Source: Verrucomicrobiota bacterium
GTDB lineage: Bacteria > Verrucomicrobiota > Verrucomicrobiia > Opitutales > Opitutaceae
DNA length: 36,298 bases
Assembly: GCA_947471035.1 (NCBI GenBank)
Contig: CANIWJ010000028.1
Span: forward strand, 1-36,298
Direction: 5' to 3'
Shown: positions 8,555 to 16,381 of the stretch, piece by piece
How positions within the stretch are numbered: the stretch's first letter is position 1
How the letters are laid out: each line of letters opens with the position of its first letter
The notes under the pieces: generated by a model
Database searches by the model: none
Seen by the model: only the letters and a program-made list of their open reading frames with translations
What the model was told of the DNA's origin: nothing
Translations under genes and position numbers: made by a program

Positions 8555-9049
8555 ATGAGCACCGTAAACACTTCCGACACTGCCCGGCTCGCCGGCAAAT
8601 ACCTGACCGTCGTCCTCGATAACGAGGCCTACGGCATCGCCGTCTTAAAGGTCCGCGAAATCATTCGCCTGCAAAAAATCACCCCTGTGCCGCAAATGCC
8701 AGTCTTCGTGAAGGGTGTTATCAACCTGCGCGGCCGGGTGATTCCGGTCATCGATCTCCGCATCAAATTCGGCCTCAAGGCCGAACTCGCCGAGCGCACC
8801 TGTGTGGTGGTGGTGCAAATCGCCCTCGAAGCGGGTCGCAACGTCCAGATGGGCCTCGTCGTGGATAGCGTCGAGGAAGTCGTGAGCCTCACCGGGGCCG
8901 AGATCGAGCCCACCCCGGAATTTGGCGCCCGCATCGACACCTCCTACCTGCTCGGTTTGGCCAAGATCAAGGGCGTGGTGAAAACCCTGCTCGACATCGA
9001 ACGTGTGGTCGCCCCCGAGACCATCGAGCGCCTGGCCAAAATCGGTTGA
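8555..9049 (+). CDS. cheW: Chemotaxis coupling protein CheW
   Basis: CheW couples chemoreceptors to CheA at the inner membrane. The 164-residue product is a single CheW domain: YGIAVLKVREIIR, the signature PVFVKGVINLRGRVIPVIDLR (about residues 48-68), then GLVVDSVEEV and a C-terminal LLDIERVV. The length is typical. It is transcribed divergently from cheA across a 201-bp gap carrying a strong sigma-28 promoter, so it is probably coexpressed with late flagellar or chemotaxis genes elsewhere. The ATG at 8555 has no Shine-Dalgarno sequence. Confidence 0.95.
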   Translation: MSTVNTSDTARLAGKYLTVVLDNEAYGIAVLKVREIIRLQKITPVPQMPVFVKGVINLRGRVIPVIDLRIKFGLKAELAERTCVVVVQIALEAGRNVQMGLVVDSVEEVVSLTGAEIEPTPEFGARIDTSYLLGLAKIKGVVKTLLDIERVVAPETIERLAKIG

Positions 9050-9083
9050 TTTTTCGCCGACCAGGCCGCAAGGCGTAGTCGCA

Positions 9084-9128
9084 ACGAAGCCCGGACGGGC
9101 GGTATCAAACCGCCCGTCCGGGCTTCGT
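9084..9128. terminator. Bidirectional terminator between cheW and the phosphohexomutase gene
   Basis: A perfect 20-bp stem (9084-9103 with 9109-9128) encloses an ATCAA loop and lies between the two convergent stop codons. There is no long T run on either side, so termination may rely on stem strength alone. Confidence 0.65.
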
Positions 9129-9141
9129 GCGTCTTGGCCGC

Positions 9142-11103
9142 TCAGCCCTCGGCTCGGCGCTGGGCGTCGGCCTCGATAAGAGCCTTAACGCGGTCCAGCT
9201 CCGCTTTCACCGCCGCCTTTACGGCAGGCAGTTCACCGGCTGACTTCACCGTGGCTTTGGCGAAAACATAGAACTTCATCTTCGGCTCGGTGCCCGAACC
9301 CCGCGCAGCGAAAGTGTAGCCGTTGGCCAGCGTCACCACGTAGAGATCGTTCTTGGGCACTAGTTCGCAGTCGGCGTCGCGGATGTCCATGCGGCCGAAA
9401 TCCTCGAATTTCGTCACCGCCACGTCGCCAAATGCCGTCGGCGGATTTTCACGATAGGTGGTGAGGATGCGCTTGATCTTGGCCGCGCCGCTCGCGCCTT
9501 CGTAGTAAAGATTTACCACGCCTTCGAGGTAGTAGCTGGTGCGCAGATAGATTTCGTCGAGATACTCCGGCACGGTCAGCCCCCGGCTCTTCACGTAAGC
9601 GGCCACCTCAGCCAGCATCAGGCAGGCGGAGTTACCATCCTTGTCGCGCACCAGGTCGTTGGCCAGGTAGCCGTAGCTTTCTTCGCAGCCAAACACGTAA
9701 AAAGTGGAGAACTCCTGCAGCAGTTTGGCGCGGGCCGCAAAGGGCGTGGCGTTGTAATCGAGCGCGACCCCGTGTTTGGCCAGATAACCCGCTTTGAGTT
9801 GCTCCTCATAACCGCGAATCTTGGCCGCGATCCACTTGAAGCCGGTCAGCGTGTTGACGACTTTTACGCCGTGACTGCGCGCAATCTCGTCTTGCAAGCC
9901 GGTGGTCACAAAAGTCTTAACCAAAACCGCCTGGGGGCTTCCCGCCTGCGGAATCACGCCCAGCTCCTTGTAACGCGAGATGCGATAATCCGTCATCAAC
10001 GCGCCGATCTGATTGCCGGTGAGCAGCTGCATCTTGCCATCCTTGCCCCGCACCGCGCAGCCCATGCGGTCGCAATCGGGATCTGTCGCCATCACCAGAT
10101 CCAGTCCCTTCTCCTCGGCCAGTTTCACCGCGAGGGCGAGGGCATCGGCGTTTTCAGGATTGGGTGACTTTACCGTAGGGAAACGCGGATCGTGGATCGC
10201 CTGGGCGGGCTCTTCGTGCAGTTCCACGCCGCAATCCTTGAGCAACGGCATCGACATGATGTTGCCCACGCCGTGAATCGAGGTGAACGCGACCTTGAGC
10301 TTGGCGGCGGCGAAAACCGAACGGTCGATCACCGCCGTGGCGGCGGCAGTGCGATAGGCGGCATCGGCGGATTCGCCCAGCGTCACCACGCGCGTGAGGT
10401 CCTTGACCAAGTAGGCGGCGATTTCCCCCAGTGGCACCTGGCCGACCTGGGTGACGATGCCCTTGTCATGCGGGGCGATCACCTGCGCGCCGTCCTCGAA
10501 GTAGGCCTTGAAGCCGTTGTCATGCGGGGGATTGTGACTGGCGGTAATCACCACGCCGGTGTGTGCGCCGAGCCAGCGCACGGTAAAGCTGAGCTGGGGA
10601 GTGGAGCGTGGCCCAGCGAAGATATACGCCTGACCGCCTAGGCGCGCCCAAGTAGAGGCAGCCAACTCGCAGAAATGGCGCGAGAAGTGTCGCACATCGT
10701 GCGCGATCACCAAGGCGGGTAAACGCGGGTCGCCCTTGGCCGCCAGATAACCGGCGGTGTAGCGGAAAAGACCAATGGTGGCGCGGACCAGCGTGTAGTC
10801 GTTGAGAATATTGCTGCCGATGGCGGCATGCTCGGGCGTGCCCAGCGGACCTACCTGACCCTGCTCGGCGGAGGTCGTCACCGCTCCAATGGTCCGGCCG
10901 CGCATGCCACCGGTCCCGAACTCAAGATCGCGGTAAAACCGGTCATTGAGCTCGCCCCAGGCCTGCTTGGCGGCTAGTTCATCGAGGCTGGCAGTCGCCC
11001 AGGTCGGCAGACCGGCGGCGAGCCAGATTTCGAGGTTTTTAAGGGTGGCGGGCAACAACTGGCCGGAGGCGCCGGCAGCTTGAAGAGCGGTGGGTAGGGA
11101 CAT
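9142..11103 (-). CDS. Phosphohexomutase (phosphoglucomutase/phosphomannomutase, PgcA/PGM2-like)
   Basis: This enzyme interconverts hexose 1- and 6-phosphates. The 653-residue protein has the alpha-D-phosphohexomutase motifs: LEFGTGGMRG near the N-terminus, the catalytic phosphoserine loop TASHNPPHDNG (S189), the metal loop DPDCDR (about 341-346), the sugar-binding CEESYGY and the C-terminal phosphate loop GSGTEPKMKFY (about residue 600). The LEFGTGGMRG start and length favour the PgcA/PGM2 branch (phosphoglucomutase) over the shorter ManB/GlmM branches. The gene follows the UDP-sugar pyrophosphorylase by 44 bp on the same strand, so the pair could make and activate sugar 1-phosphates for UDP-sugars. 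The sugar specificity is not provable here. Confidence 0.9.
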   Translation of the reverse strand: MSLPTALQAAGASGQLLPATLKNLEIWLAAGLPTWATASLDELAAKQAWGELNDRFYRDLEFGTGGMRGRTIGAVTTSAEQGQVGPLGTPEHAAIGSNILNDYTLVRATIGLFRYTAGYLAAKGDPRLPALVIAHDVRHFSRHFCELAASTWARLGGQAYIFAGPRSTPQLSFTVRWLGAHTGVVITASHNPPHDNGFKAYFEDGAQVIAPHDKGIVTQVGQVPLGEIAAYLVKDLTRVVTLGESADAAYRTAAATAVIDRSVFAAAKLKVAFTSIHGVGNIMSMPLLKDCGVELHEEPAQAIHDPRFPTVKSPNPENADALALAVKLAEEKGLDLVMATDPDCDRMGCAVRGKDGKMQLLTGNQIGALMTDYRISRYKELGVIPQAGSPQAVLVKTFVTTGLQDEIARSHGVKVVNTLTGFKWIAAKIRGYEEQLKAGYLAKHGVALDYNATPFAARAKLLQEFSTFYVFGCEESYGYLANDLVRDKDGNSACLMLAEVAAYVKSRGLTVPEYLDEIYLRTSYYLEGVVNLYYEGASGAAKIKRILTTYRENPPTAFGDVAVTKFEDFGRMDIRDADCELVPKNDLYVVTLANGYTFAARGSGTEPKMKFYVFAKATVKSAGELPAVKAAVKAELDRVKALIEADAQRRAEG

Positions 11104-11147
11104 GGTAAAAACGTGGTGAACGATTGGAGGGGAAATGGAAATTCGGA

Positions 11148-12569
11148 TCAGGAAAGCACGCTATCTGCGGCAATGACAGGCTTTGCGGACCGGGCGGTCC
11201 AAGCGGCGGCGAAGCTGTCTTCATCGTAACCAAAGAGCGGCGACACTTCGAAGGCGAAGGGAGGCAGGCCGGTGGCATCCACCGGCAAGGTCGCGCCGTG
11301 GGCATTGGCCCAGCGGGTGAACTGCCGCACCTGATCGTCGGCGCAGGTCTTGGGCGAATCGATGCCCTCGGCGTTTTTCACCGGTGAGAAATCGTCGGCG
11401 CGACTCGCCTCGATCACGACCGGATTTTTGGCGAAAGGCAGTGCGTCAAAAACGAAGAGTTCGAACTTCACGCCATTCGGCTTTTCCGGCTTCACCAAAT
11501 TACCGGAAGCGTCGAGACACGGGATCTTTTTGTCCGCGCGATGGAAGGGCAGCGCGTCAGCACCGGTCGCCATGCGGCGGATGAATTCGCGATCAAGCAG
11601 ATGAATGGCCACCGAACCCGCGATGAAACGTAATTGGCCGGTCACCGGATCGACCTCCTCCTGACGCTCCTTAGGCAGATCGGAATACTCGATCACCACG
11701 GTGCGGCCGCGCTGGGAACAGAAGTGCCCCACTTTTTCTCCGGCGTAAGCCTTCGGCACCATCTTGCTGCTCATCTCGGAGCGCGTGCGCAGATGCCAAC
11801 CCACGAAGGCGGGGTCGATGAAACGCACCATCGGGTTGTCCACCTGGAAGTAGCTCAGGATGTCGATGCCCTCGCGCTGCATCAGATCCAGCGCGCCGCT
11901 GCGCTGCAAAGCCCGGAGCGAGCCACCGTGACCATCGGGCGACATGGCGATGCGGTGCTTCGCCTCCAGTAGGATCTTACCATCAAACCCGACCGCCGGC
12001 ATGCGCCCTTGGCGGAAAAAATGCACCGTGTTCTCCGCCAGACCGAAAAAACCATGCTCACGGAAAAACGCCTCGGTAGCGGCATGGTTGATGTGGCTGG
12101 TCATAATGAACCAGTGCAGCGGCCGACCATAACGCGCACCAGCGGCGCGGATTTTTTCCGCGAAGACCTGAAACAAGGTTTTCTTCAACACCGGCGTCAC
12201 TGGATAGGTGCCCTTGGGACCATCGTAACCCAGCCGCGTGCCCTGCCCGCCCGCGACTACGAAAGCCGCCACGCGACCGGCGCGCAACGCTGCCTCGCCC
12301 TCGGCCTTGGCCGCCGACCAAGCCGCAGCATCTCCGCCGTTTTGGGGAAAGGCTTCGTAGGCAGCGGGCGTCAAATCCGACAAATCAAGGCCCGCCGCCG
12401 CGTTCTTTTGCACAAGCGTACGGTCCAGCTCGGCGATTTCTGCGAGGTCGATCTCACCAGCATCGGCCAACAACTCCGCCTGCTGGTCGGGAGTTAAATA
12501 CTCAAAGTGGGCAAACACATGGCCTTGGCCGGCCTGTTGGAACGCTGCGACAAGTGGGTGCGATGCCAT
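11148..12569 (-). CDS. UDP-sugar pyrophosphorylase (UDP-N-acetylglucosamine pyrophosphorylase-like)
   Basis: This 473-residue UDPGP-family nucleotidyltransferase joins UTP and a sugar 1-phosphate. The diagnostic nucleotide loop VAGGQGTRLG lies near residue 105, followed by PKGTYPV. Further along are MSPDGHGG, FQVDNPM and KMVPKAYAGEKVG. The order and wording resemble eukaryotic-type UAP1/AGX (UDP-HexNAc pyrophosphorylase) rather than bacterial GalU or GlmU. UTP-glucose-1-phosphate activity is the alternative. An upstream in-frame GTG at 12605 would add 12 residues, but the ATG at 12569 gives the N-terminus MASHPLVAAF followed by AGQGHV, where such proteins begin, and is preferred. A phosphohexomutase gene lies 44 bp downstream. 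Confidence 0.85.
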   Translation of the reverse strand: MASHPLVAAFQQAGQGHVFAHFEYLTPDQQAELLADAGEIDLAEIAELDRTLVQKNAAAGLDLSDLTPAAYEAFPQNGGDAAAWSAAKAEGEAALRAGRVAAFVVAGGQGTRLGYDGPKGTYPVTPVLKKTLFQVFAEKIRAAGARYGRPLHWFIMTSHINHAATEAFFREHGFFGLAENTVHFFRQGRMPAVGFDGKILLEAKHRIAMSPDGHGGSLRALQRSGALDLMQREGIDILSYFQVDNPMVRFIDPAFVGWHLRTRSEMSSKMVPKAYAGEKVGHFCSQRGRTVVIEYSDLPKERQEEVDPVTGQLRFIAGSVAIHLLDREFIRRMATGADALPFHRADKKIPCLDASGNLVKPEKPNGVKFELFVFDALPFAKNPVVIEASRADDFSPVKNAEGIDSPKTCADDQVRQFTRWANAHGATLPVDATGLPPFAFEVSPLFGYDEDSFAAAWTARSAKPVIAADSVLS

Positions 12570-12678
12570 AGGGAAAGCCGCATATGAAGGGCGTAGGCAC
12601 TTCACGCGGCAACGGCATTTTCCCGACTAAAATGCGCGCTTATGCAACCGATCACCGCTCGCCCGCCAAGAATTTTCA

Positions 12679-13128
12679 CTACCTCTCATGCTGCTGCACC
12701 GCGCTCACTTTTCCCCCGCTAAACTCCACCCGGAAATACTCCACCGGACGCGCCGCCGCCAAAGCGTTTTCATCGTAAAAACCCGGATATATTCCGCGAT
12801 AACGGTGATAGAATCCGGTATAGATCGGCGCGCCGTCCGATGACGCGTAACGGGTGTAACTCCAGATTTCCGTGCGCCCGTTTACATCGGTGCGGACCCA
12901 GCGCTCATCGGGCGCGCCGGCGGCAAGTGTTACCATCTCGGGCGTAAACCCTAGGGCTATTTTCCCCTCGCGAATGAGCTGCTGCTGCTCGGGCGCGAGC
13001 CGGTCAAATTCCGCCTGATTGCGACGGATGCGCGCCTCCGTCGTCGCACACCCGCCGACCAGCAGCACAGCCACGAAGATCACCGCCAAACGACCACCGA
13101 AACGGGGAGCGAAAAACCAAACTTTCAT
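12679..13128 (-). CDS. Small outer-membrane-type lipoprotein of unknown function
   Basis: This is a 149-residue predicted lipoprotein. The start chosen is the ATG at 13128, which gives a basic n-region, a hydrophobic stretch (VIFVAVLLVGG) and a lipobox ending at C27; longer frames would run into the divergent HAD gene. The mature part begins TTEARIRRNQ and carries FDRLAPEQQQLIREGKIALGF, then a GAPDERW segment and a Tyr-rich tail. The IREGKIALGFTPEMV... GAPDERW order recalls SmpA/BamE-like small lipoproteins, where a short helical start precedes a G-x-P turn, but the match is loose. The HAD gene diverges after 79 bp. The function is unknown. Confidence 0.75.
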   Translation of the reverse strand: MKVWFFAPRFGGRLAVIFVAVLLVGGCATTEARIRRNQAEFDRLAPEQQQLIREGKIALGFTPEMVTLAAGAPDERWVRTDVNGRTEIWSYTRYASSDGAPIYTGFYHRYRGIYPGFYDENALAAARPVEYFRVEFSGGKVSAVQQHER

Positions 13129-13207
13129 GCCGACAGGTAAACGCGGGACCGAAAGCTCGCAAGCGGCCGGCGCTTCGCCTGGGCTCCCGGCTTTTCCTCT
13201 ACGACTT

Positions 13208-13885
13208 ATGGACACGCTTCTACTCTGGGACATCGACGGCACCGTGCTCGCTTCCGGAGGCTCGGGCATGGCCGCGCTTCGGGCCGGCTTGCGCAACGCG
13301 TTCGGCATTGACCGCCCGCTGGATGACATCGACTTCGCCGGCCGTACTGATCGCTGGATCATCCGCCAGATTTTCGCCCGCACCGGCCACGAATACAACG
13401 AGGTGAATCTTACCCGCATGGCGGAAGCCTACTTTGCCGAATTGCCTGCCCGGCTCGCCGCCAGCTCACGTATCCTGCCTGGCGTCGAGGCCGCGCTGGA
13501 TCGCGCCGCCGCCGCCGGCTATATCAACGCGTTGCTTACCGGCAATCTCGTCGCCGGGGCCAAAATCAAACTCGATCACCACGGACTCTGGTCGCGCTTC
13601 GCCTTCGGTGCCTTTGCCAACGACAGCGAGACGCGCGACGAACTCGGTCCTCATGCGCTCCAACGCGCCCGCGCCCACTTGGGGCGAGTCATCCCACCAC
13701 AACGCGTTTTCGTGATCGGCGATACCCCGCACGACGTCGCCTGCGGTCGGGTCATTGGCGCCCGCACCATCGCGGTAAAAACCGGCTACTCCAGCCGCGA
13801 AAGCCTGGTCGCCGCCGCCCCGGATTTATTAATCGAAAACCTTGCTTCCGAAGCGGAGGCCTTTTTCGCCTTCATCGCCGCCTAG
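13208..13885 (+). CDS. HAD-family hydrolase (phosphoglycolate phosphatase-like)
   Basis: This is a 225-residue haloacid dehalogenase-like phosphatase. Motif I is LLWDIDGTVL (nucleophile D8, acid D10), motif II LLTGN, and motif IV VIGDTPHDVACG, with a final KTGYSSRESLVAA region. An alpha-helical cap lies between motifs I and II, as in the Gph/PGP subfamily. The ATG at 13208 places motif I at the N-terminus; an upstream in-frame Met at 13019 would overlap the divergent lipoprotein gene. The substrate is unproven; 2-phosphoglycolate or another small phosphate ester is likely. Its stop codon overlaps that of the convergent regulator gene. Confidence 0.88.
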   Translation: MDTLLLWDIDGTVLASGGSGMAALRAGLRNAFGIDRPLDDIDFAGRTDRWIIRQIFARTGHEYNEVNLTRMAEAYFAELPARLAASSRILPGVEAALDRAAAAGYINALLTGNLVAGAKIKLDHHGLWSRFAFGAFANDSETRDELGPHALQRARAHLGRVIPPQRVFVIGDTPHDVACGRVIGARTIAVKTGYSSRESLVAAAPDLLIENLASEAEAFFAFIAA

Positions 13886-14388
13886 GCGACAGAACGCGGC
13901 TTTGCCGGAACCGGCGTGGCCGCCGAGGCAGCGGTCTGGTGATCGCGGTAAGCGCCTTTTTCCGCCGCGTTTACGAAACCCTCGGTCGCGGTCTTCAACT
14001 CCTCCCATTTGGCGCGGATGCTCTTGGCCTCGGCTGCCGTCACCTGCTGGTCGGCGCTCGCAGCCGAAATCACCCCCAAAAGTTCGGCAAAATCCCGCAC
14101 GATTTCGTTGGTCGCGGGCACCAGGGCCTGTCGCGTCGCCTTTACCGGCGGATTGGCGATAAAAAAGCCCCCCGCCCGGGCGCACACCCAGTGCGCCACC
14201 CGCACATCGCCGGTCGATTTGATCAACTGCTCGATCCTATCCAACGGATTACTCGACCCGCTGCCCGCGACGTCGGTCGGTGGTTCCGCCCACTTGTAGA
14301 TCAGCGAAAGCGACAAATTCATATCCGCCGCGATCTGTTTCGCGCTGGTGCGTTTGAGGACGTCCTTGAGCAACTCGTGGGATTCCAT
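13882..14388 (-). CDS. Putative CII-like HTH protein
   Basis: This is a 168-residue protein when started at the ATG 14388 (MESHELL); an upstream Met would add 8 residues. The N-terminal third reads as a helix-turn-helix (TSAKQIAADMNLSLSLIYKW). It is followed by NPLDRIEQLIKSTGD and VCARAGGFFIANP, a sequence order I associate with phage regulatory CII-type proteins also found in chromosomes. The C-terminal part is helical and Ala-rich. It ends on the CTAG shared with the HAD gene. It could be a DNA-binding regulator of a neighbouring or distant locus. The family assignment is from memory of motif order and is uncertain. Confidence 0.65.
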   Translation of the reverse strand: MESHELLKDVLKRTSAKQIAADMNLSLSLIYKWAEPPTDVAGSGSSNPLDRIEQLIKSTGDVRVAHWVCARAGGFFIANPPVKATRQALVPATNEIVRDFAELLGVISAASADQQVTAAEAKSIRAKWEELKTATEGFVNAAEKGAYRDHQTAASAATPVPAKPRSVA

Positions 14389-14465
14389 CGGCGCAACTTG
14401 GTAAAGCACCAAGCGCTAGGCAAGGCCGGTCGTATCACTGCCGCAGGAATGCTGCACGCGACACG

Positions 14466-14508
14466 AAAAACCCGCCGACTCCGAAGAGCGCGGCGGGTTT
14501 TAAAAAAA
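14466..14508. terminator. Terminator after rpmE (works on either strand)
   Basis: An 11-bp stem, AAAACCCGCCG (14467-14477) with CGGCGGGTTTT (14491-14501), encloses a 13-nt loop. On the minus strand it lies about 30 bp after the rpmE stop and ends in a T run. On the plus strand it is followed by A-rich sequence. Confidence 0.75.
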
Positions 14509-14532
14509 CACCGAAAAGCAGTCGGTGAAGAC

Positions 14533-14796
14533 TTACTTCTTGGCGGCCGGGGCGGCGCCGCGGCGGAACTTGGTGGTGAACTTCTCCACGCGACCTGCGG
14601 TGTCCACGATGCGCTTCTCGCCGGTGTAGGCGGGATGCGAGTCCATGGTCACGTCGCGGATGATGACGTGGTATTCAACGCCGTTGATCGTCTCCTTGCG
14701 GGCCGACTTGACGGTGGATCTGGTGAGAAATTTCTTACCGGAGGCGACGTCAAGGAAGCAGACGTCGTTAAGGGAGGGATGGCCTTCGCTCTTCAT
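14533..14796 (-). CDS. rpmE: 50S ribosomal protein L31, type B
   Basis: This is an 87-residue large-subunit protein. The order of blocks HPSLNDVCFLDV, GKKFLTRSTVKS, SHPAYTGEKRIVDTAGRVEKF fits L31 type B (the YkgM/RpmE2 form). The zinc-binding CxxC pair of type A L31 is absent. The Ala/Lys tail is variable. It lies 33 bp downstream of rpmJ on the same strand and ends before a strong terminator, so the two form a short operon. Pairing of zinc-free L31 and L36 is also known for E. coli ykgM-ykgO. Confidence 0.95.
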   Translation of the reverse strand: MKSEGHPSLNDVCFLDVASGKKFLTRSTVKSARKETINGVEYHVIIRDVTMDSHPAYTGEKRIVDTAGRVEKFTTKFRRGAAPAAKK

Positions 14797-14829
14797 GGTG
14801 GTGAGTTAGTTAGGTCGGCGTTAGCCGGA

Positions 14830-14955
14830 TTAGCCTTGGCGAGCCTTGTAGCGCGGGTCGGTCTTGTTGATCACGTAGATGCGGCCCTTGCGGCGCACGA
14901 CTTGGCAGTCAGGGTGACGCTTCTTCGCGGATTTGATGGAGGAAACAACTTTCAT
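14830..14955 (-). CDS. rpmJ: 50S ribosomal protein L36 (zinc-free type)
   Basis: A 41-residue protein: start CAT at 14953-14955, stop at 14830-14832. The translation has [16 protein letters not shown], then [18 protein letters not shown] and the terminal KARQG. These are hallmarks of L36, and the longer form with a C-terminal KARQG is the YkgO-like type. Only one Cys is present, so the CxxC zinc site is missing. The frame is too short for routine ORF callers. It is followed by rpmE. An exact TTGACA lies upstream (14995-14990) but no good -10 at 17 bp. Confidence 0.94.
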   Translation of the reverse strand: MKVVSSIKSAKKRHPDCQVVRRKGRIYVINKTDPRYKARQG

Positions 14956-15035
14956 AAAAAGGAAGAAAACACCGGTTCGACATGGGGTGTGTCAAACGGA
15001 AACTTCTCCGCGCGGAAACTATGTTTCGCCCGGAC

Positions 15036-15611
15036 CTAATTTCGGCCCGGTTCATCGGGCTCGTCGGCCAATAATCGCCATTGAGCGTCGAGTCCGCCCA
15101 AGACCCGGCGCCAGAGGGTTTCGTCGGCCGGATGCTGGATCACATCCGTCTCCAACTCGGCGATCACCCAGGTATCACGCTGCAACTCGCCTTCGAGTTG
15201 TCCCGCACTCCACCCGGCGTGGCCGAGGTAAGCACGCAGCTGCACGTCCGCCTGCCCGGCGAGGTCATTGGCCCGGTTCCGATCCAATCCGAATAACAAC
15301 TCGTAATTCTCCTCGTCGTCGCCGGCGTGCCGACGCCAGGCACAAATGATGATTTGCCGCCGCGCCACCGGGCCTCCGTCAAAAACCGGCACCTGCGCCA
15401 GCGGACCGAGCGCGAAATCGCCGCCGAGTTCCCCCAGTTTTTTCGCCAGCGGTCGGTTCAAGACCACGCCCATCGCCCCCTGTGCGTCGTGACTGGAAAT
15501 GAGCACGGCGGTGCGGCGAAAGTTTTCGTCCTTCAATACCGGATGCGCCAGCAAAAGCCTGCCCGCGAGCGAATTGCCTTCGGTGAAGGTCGTCTTGGTG
15601 GAATCGCGCAT
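15036..15611 (-). CDS. YqgE/AlgH family protein
   Basis: This is a 191-residue UPF0301 protein. The family blocks are all present: LAGRLLLAHPVLKDENFRRTAVLI, AMGVVLNRPL, VFDGGPV and the signature GHAGWSAGQLEGEL before a conserved Trp. In Pseudomonas AlgH influences alginate and other exoproducts, but the biochemical role of the family is not settled. The ATG at 15611 is 29 bp from the stop of the dCMP deaminase-like gene upstream on the same strand, so cotranscription is likely. No signal peptide or membrane segment is visible; it should be cytosolic. Confidence 0.93.
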   Translation of the reverse strand: MRDSTKTTFTEGNSLAGRLLLAHPVLKDENFRRTAVLISSHDAQGAMGVVLNRPLAKKLGELGGDFALGPLAQVPVFDGGPVARRQIIICAWRRHAGDDEENYELLFGLDRNRANDLAGQADVQLRAYLGHAGWSAGQLEGELQRDTWVIAELETDVIQHPADETLWRRVLGGLDAQWRLLADEPDEPGRN

Positions 15612-15640
15612 CAGTCGAAGAGTTAGCCAGGTTGCACCGT

Positions 15641-16114
15641 TTAGAGCTGTACGACCCGCACCCCGGCGTCTTGCAGCAAGGGGGCGACCAAAGGGTCGTT
15701 TTTATAATCCGCGCGATACCGCACTTCGGCGATGCCGGAAGCGGCGAGGATTTTGGCGCAATTGATACACGGGAAATGGGTCACGTAAGCCACGCAGCCC
15801 TCCACCGAGCTGCCGCGCCGGGCGGCGTCGGCGATGGCGTTTTGCTCGGCGTGCACGGTGGCCTGTTCATGGCCATCGCGCAGGCGGGAAGTGTGCGGCG
15901 TGCCGGGCAGGAAACCATTGTAGCCGGCGGCGACGATGCGGTTTTTTCGCTCTCCGGCGGTCACGATCACGCAGCCTACATGGAGACGTTCGCACGGACT
16001 GCGCGTGGAGAGCAGCACGGCGGTGGCCATGAAATAATCATCCCACGACGGACGCCCGCCAAACTCGGCGGCGGCGGCGGCGATCAAATCGACGGGCGAA
16101 GACGCTTGCGACAT
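15641..16114 (-). CDS. dCMP deaminase-family zinc enzyme
   Basis: This is a 157-residue cytidine/deoxycytidylate deaminase-type protein. The zinc site is clear: HAE (H88, E90) and PCINC (C116, C119). GYNGFLPGTPH upstream of it is typical of dCMP deaminase and ComEB proteins, which convert dCMP to dUMP. The open frame extends 31 codons further 5', but the ATG at 16114 (MSQASS) gives the usual N-terminus with DDYFMATA about 25 residues in and is chosen. The region upstream holds a large palindrome and then the divergent Nif3-family gene. Assignment to dCMP rather than another nucleotide is inferred from these motifs. Confidence 0.88.
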   Translation of the reverse strand: MSQASSPVDLIAAAAAEFGGRPSWDDYFMATAVLLSTRSPCERLHVGCVIVTAGERKNRIVAAGYNGFLPGTPHTSRLRDGHEQATVHAEQNAIADAARRGSSVEGCVAYVTHFPCINCAKILAASGIAEVRYRADYKNDPLVAPLLQDAGVRVVQL

Positions 16115-16218
16115 CGAGCCGAGGCAATGCCCCAACCCGCAAAACGCCACCCCAAAAACCGTCGCCCAACACTCCCAACTCCCCCCATCACCTACAGTCG
16201 CCCCCACACGCTACACTG

Positions 16219-16261
16219 CCCCCAGCATCGAGTAACCTATTAGGTTACTTTGTGCTGAGGG
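16219..16261. repeat. 43-bp interrupted palindrome
   Basis: The core AGTAACCTA (16231-16239) and TAGGTTACT (16241-16249) is a perfect inverted repeat around one base. It is flanked by CAGCA (16223-16227)/TGCTG (16253-16257) and further out by CCC (16219-16221)/GGG (16259-16261). It lies between the divergent dCMP deaminase and Nif3 genes and could be an operator, a cruciform or a small repeat element. Confidence 0.8.
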
Positions 16262-16381
16262 AACACGGTGGCGCTCGCCACGGAATTCGGGGACTTCAAG
16301 GGATGCGCTTCGGGTTACCATACGACACGTCCTCCGGCTTGCTCCGCGCCGTGCTTTCTGCGGCGTTAATCGACACCGCTT

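Noticed and set aside
12606..12678. Coding extension of the pyrophosphorylase or lipoprotein genes
   Set aside because: The sequence between the stop of the lipoprotein gene and the pyrophosphorylase start is AT-mixed and has no frame of its own.
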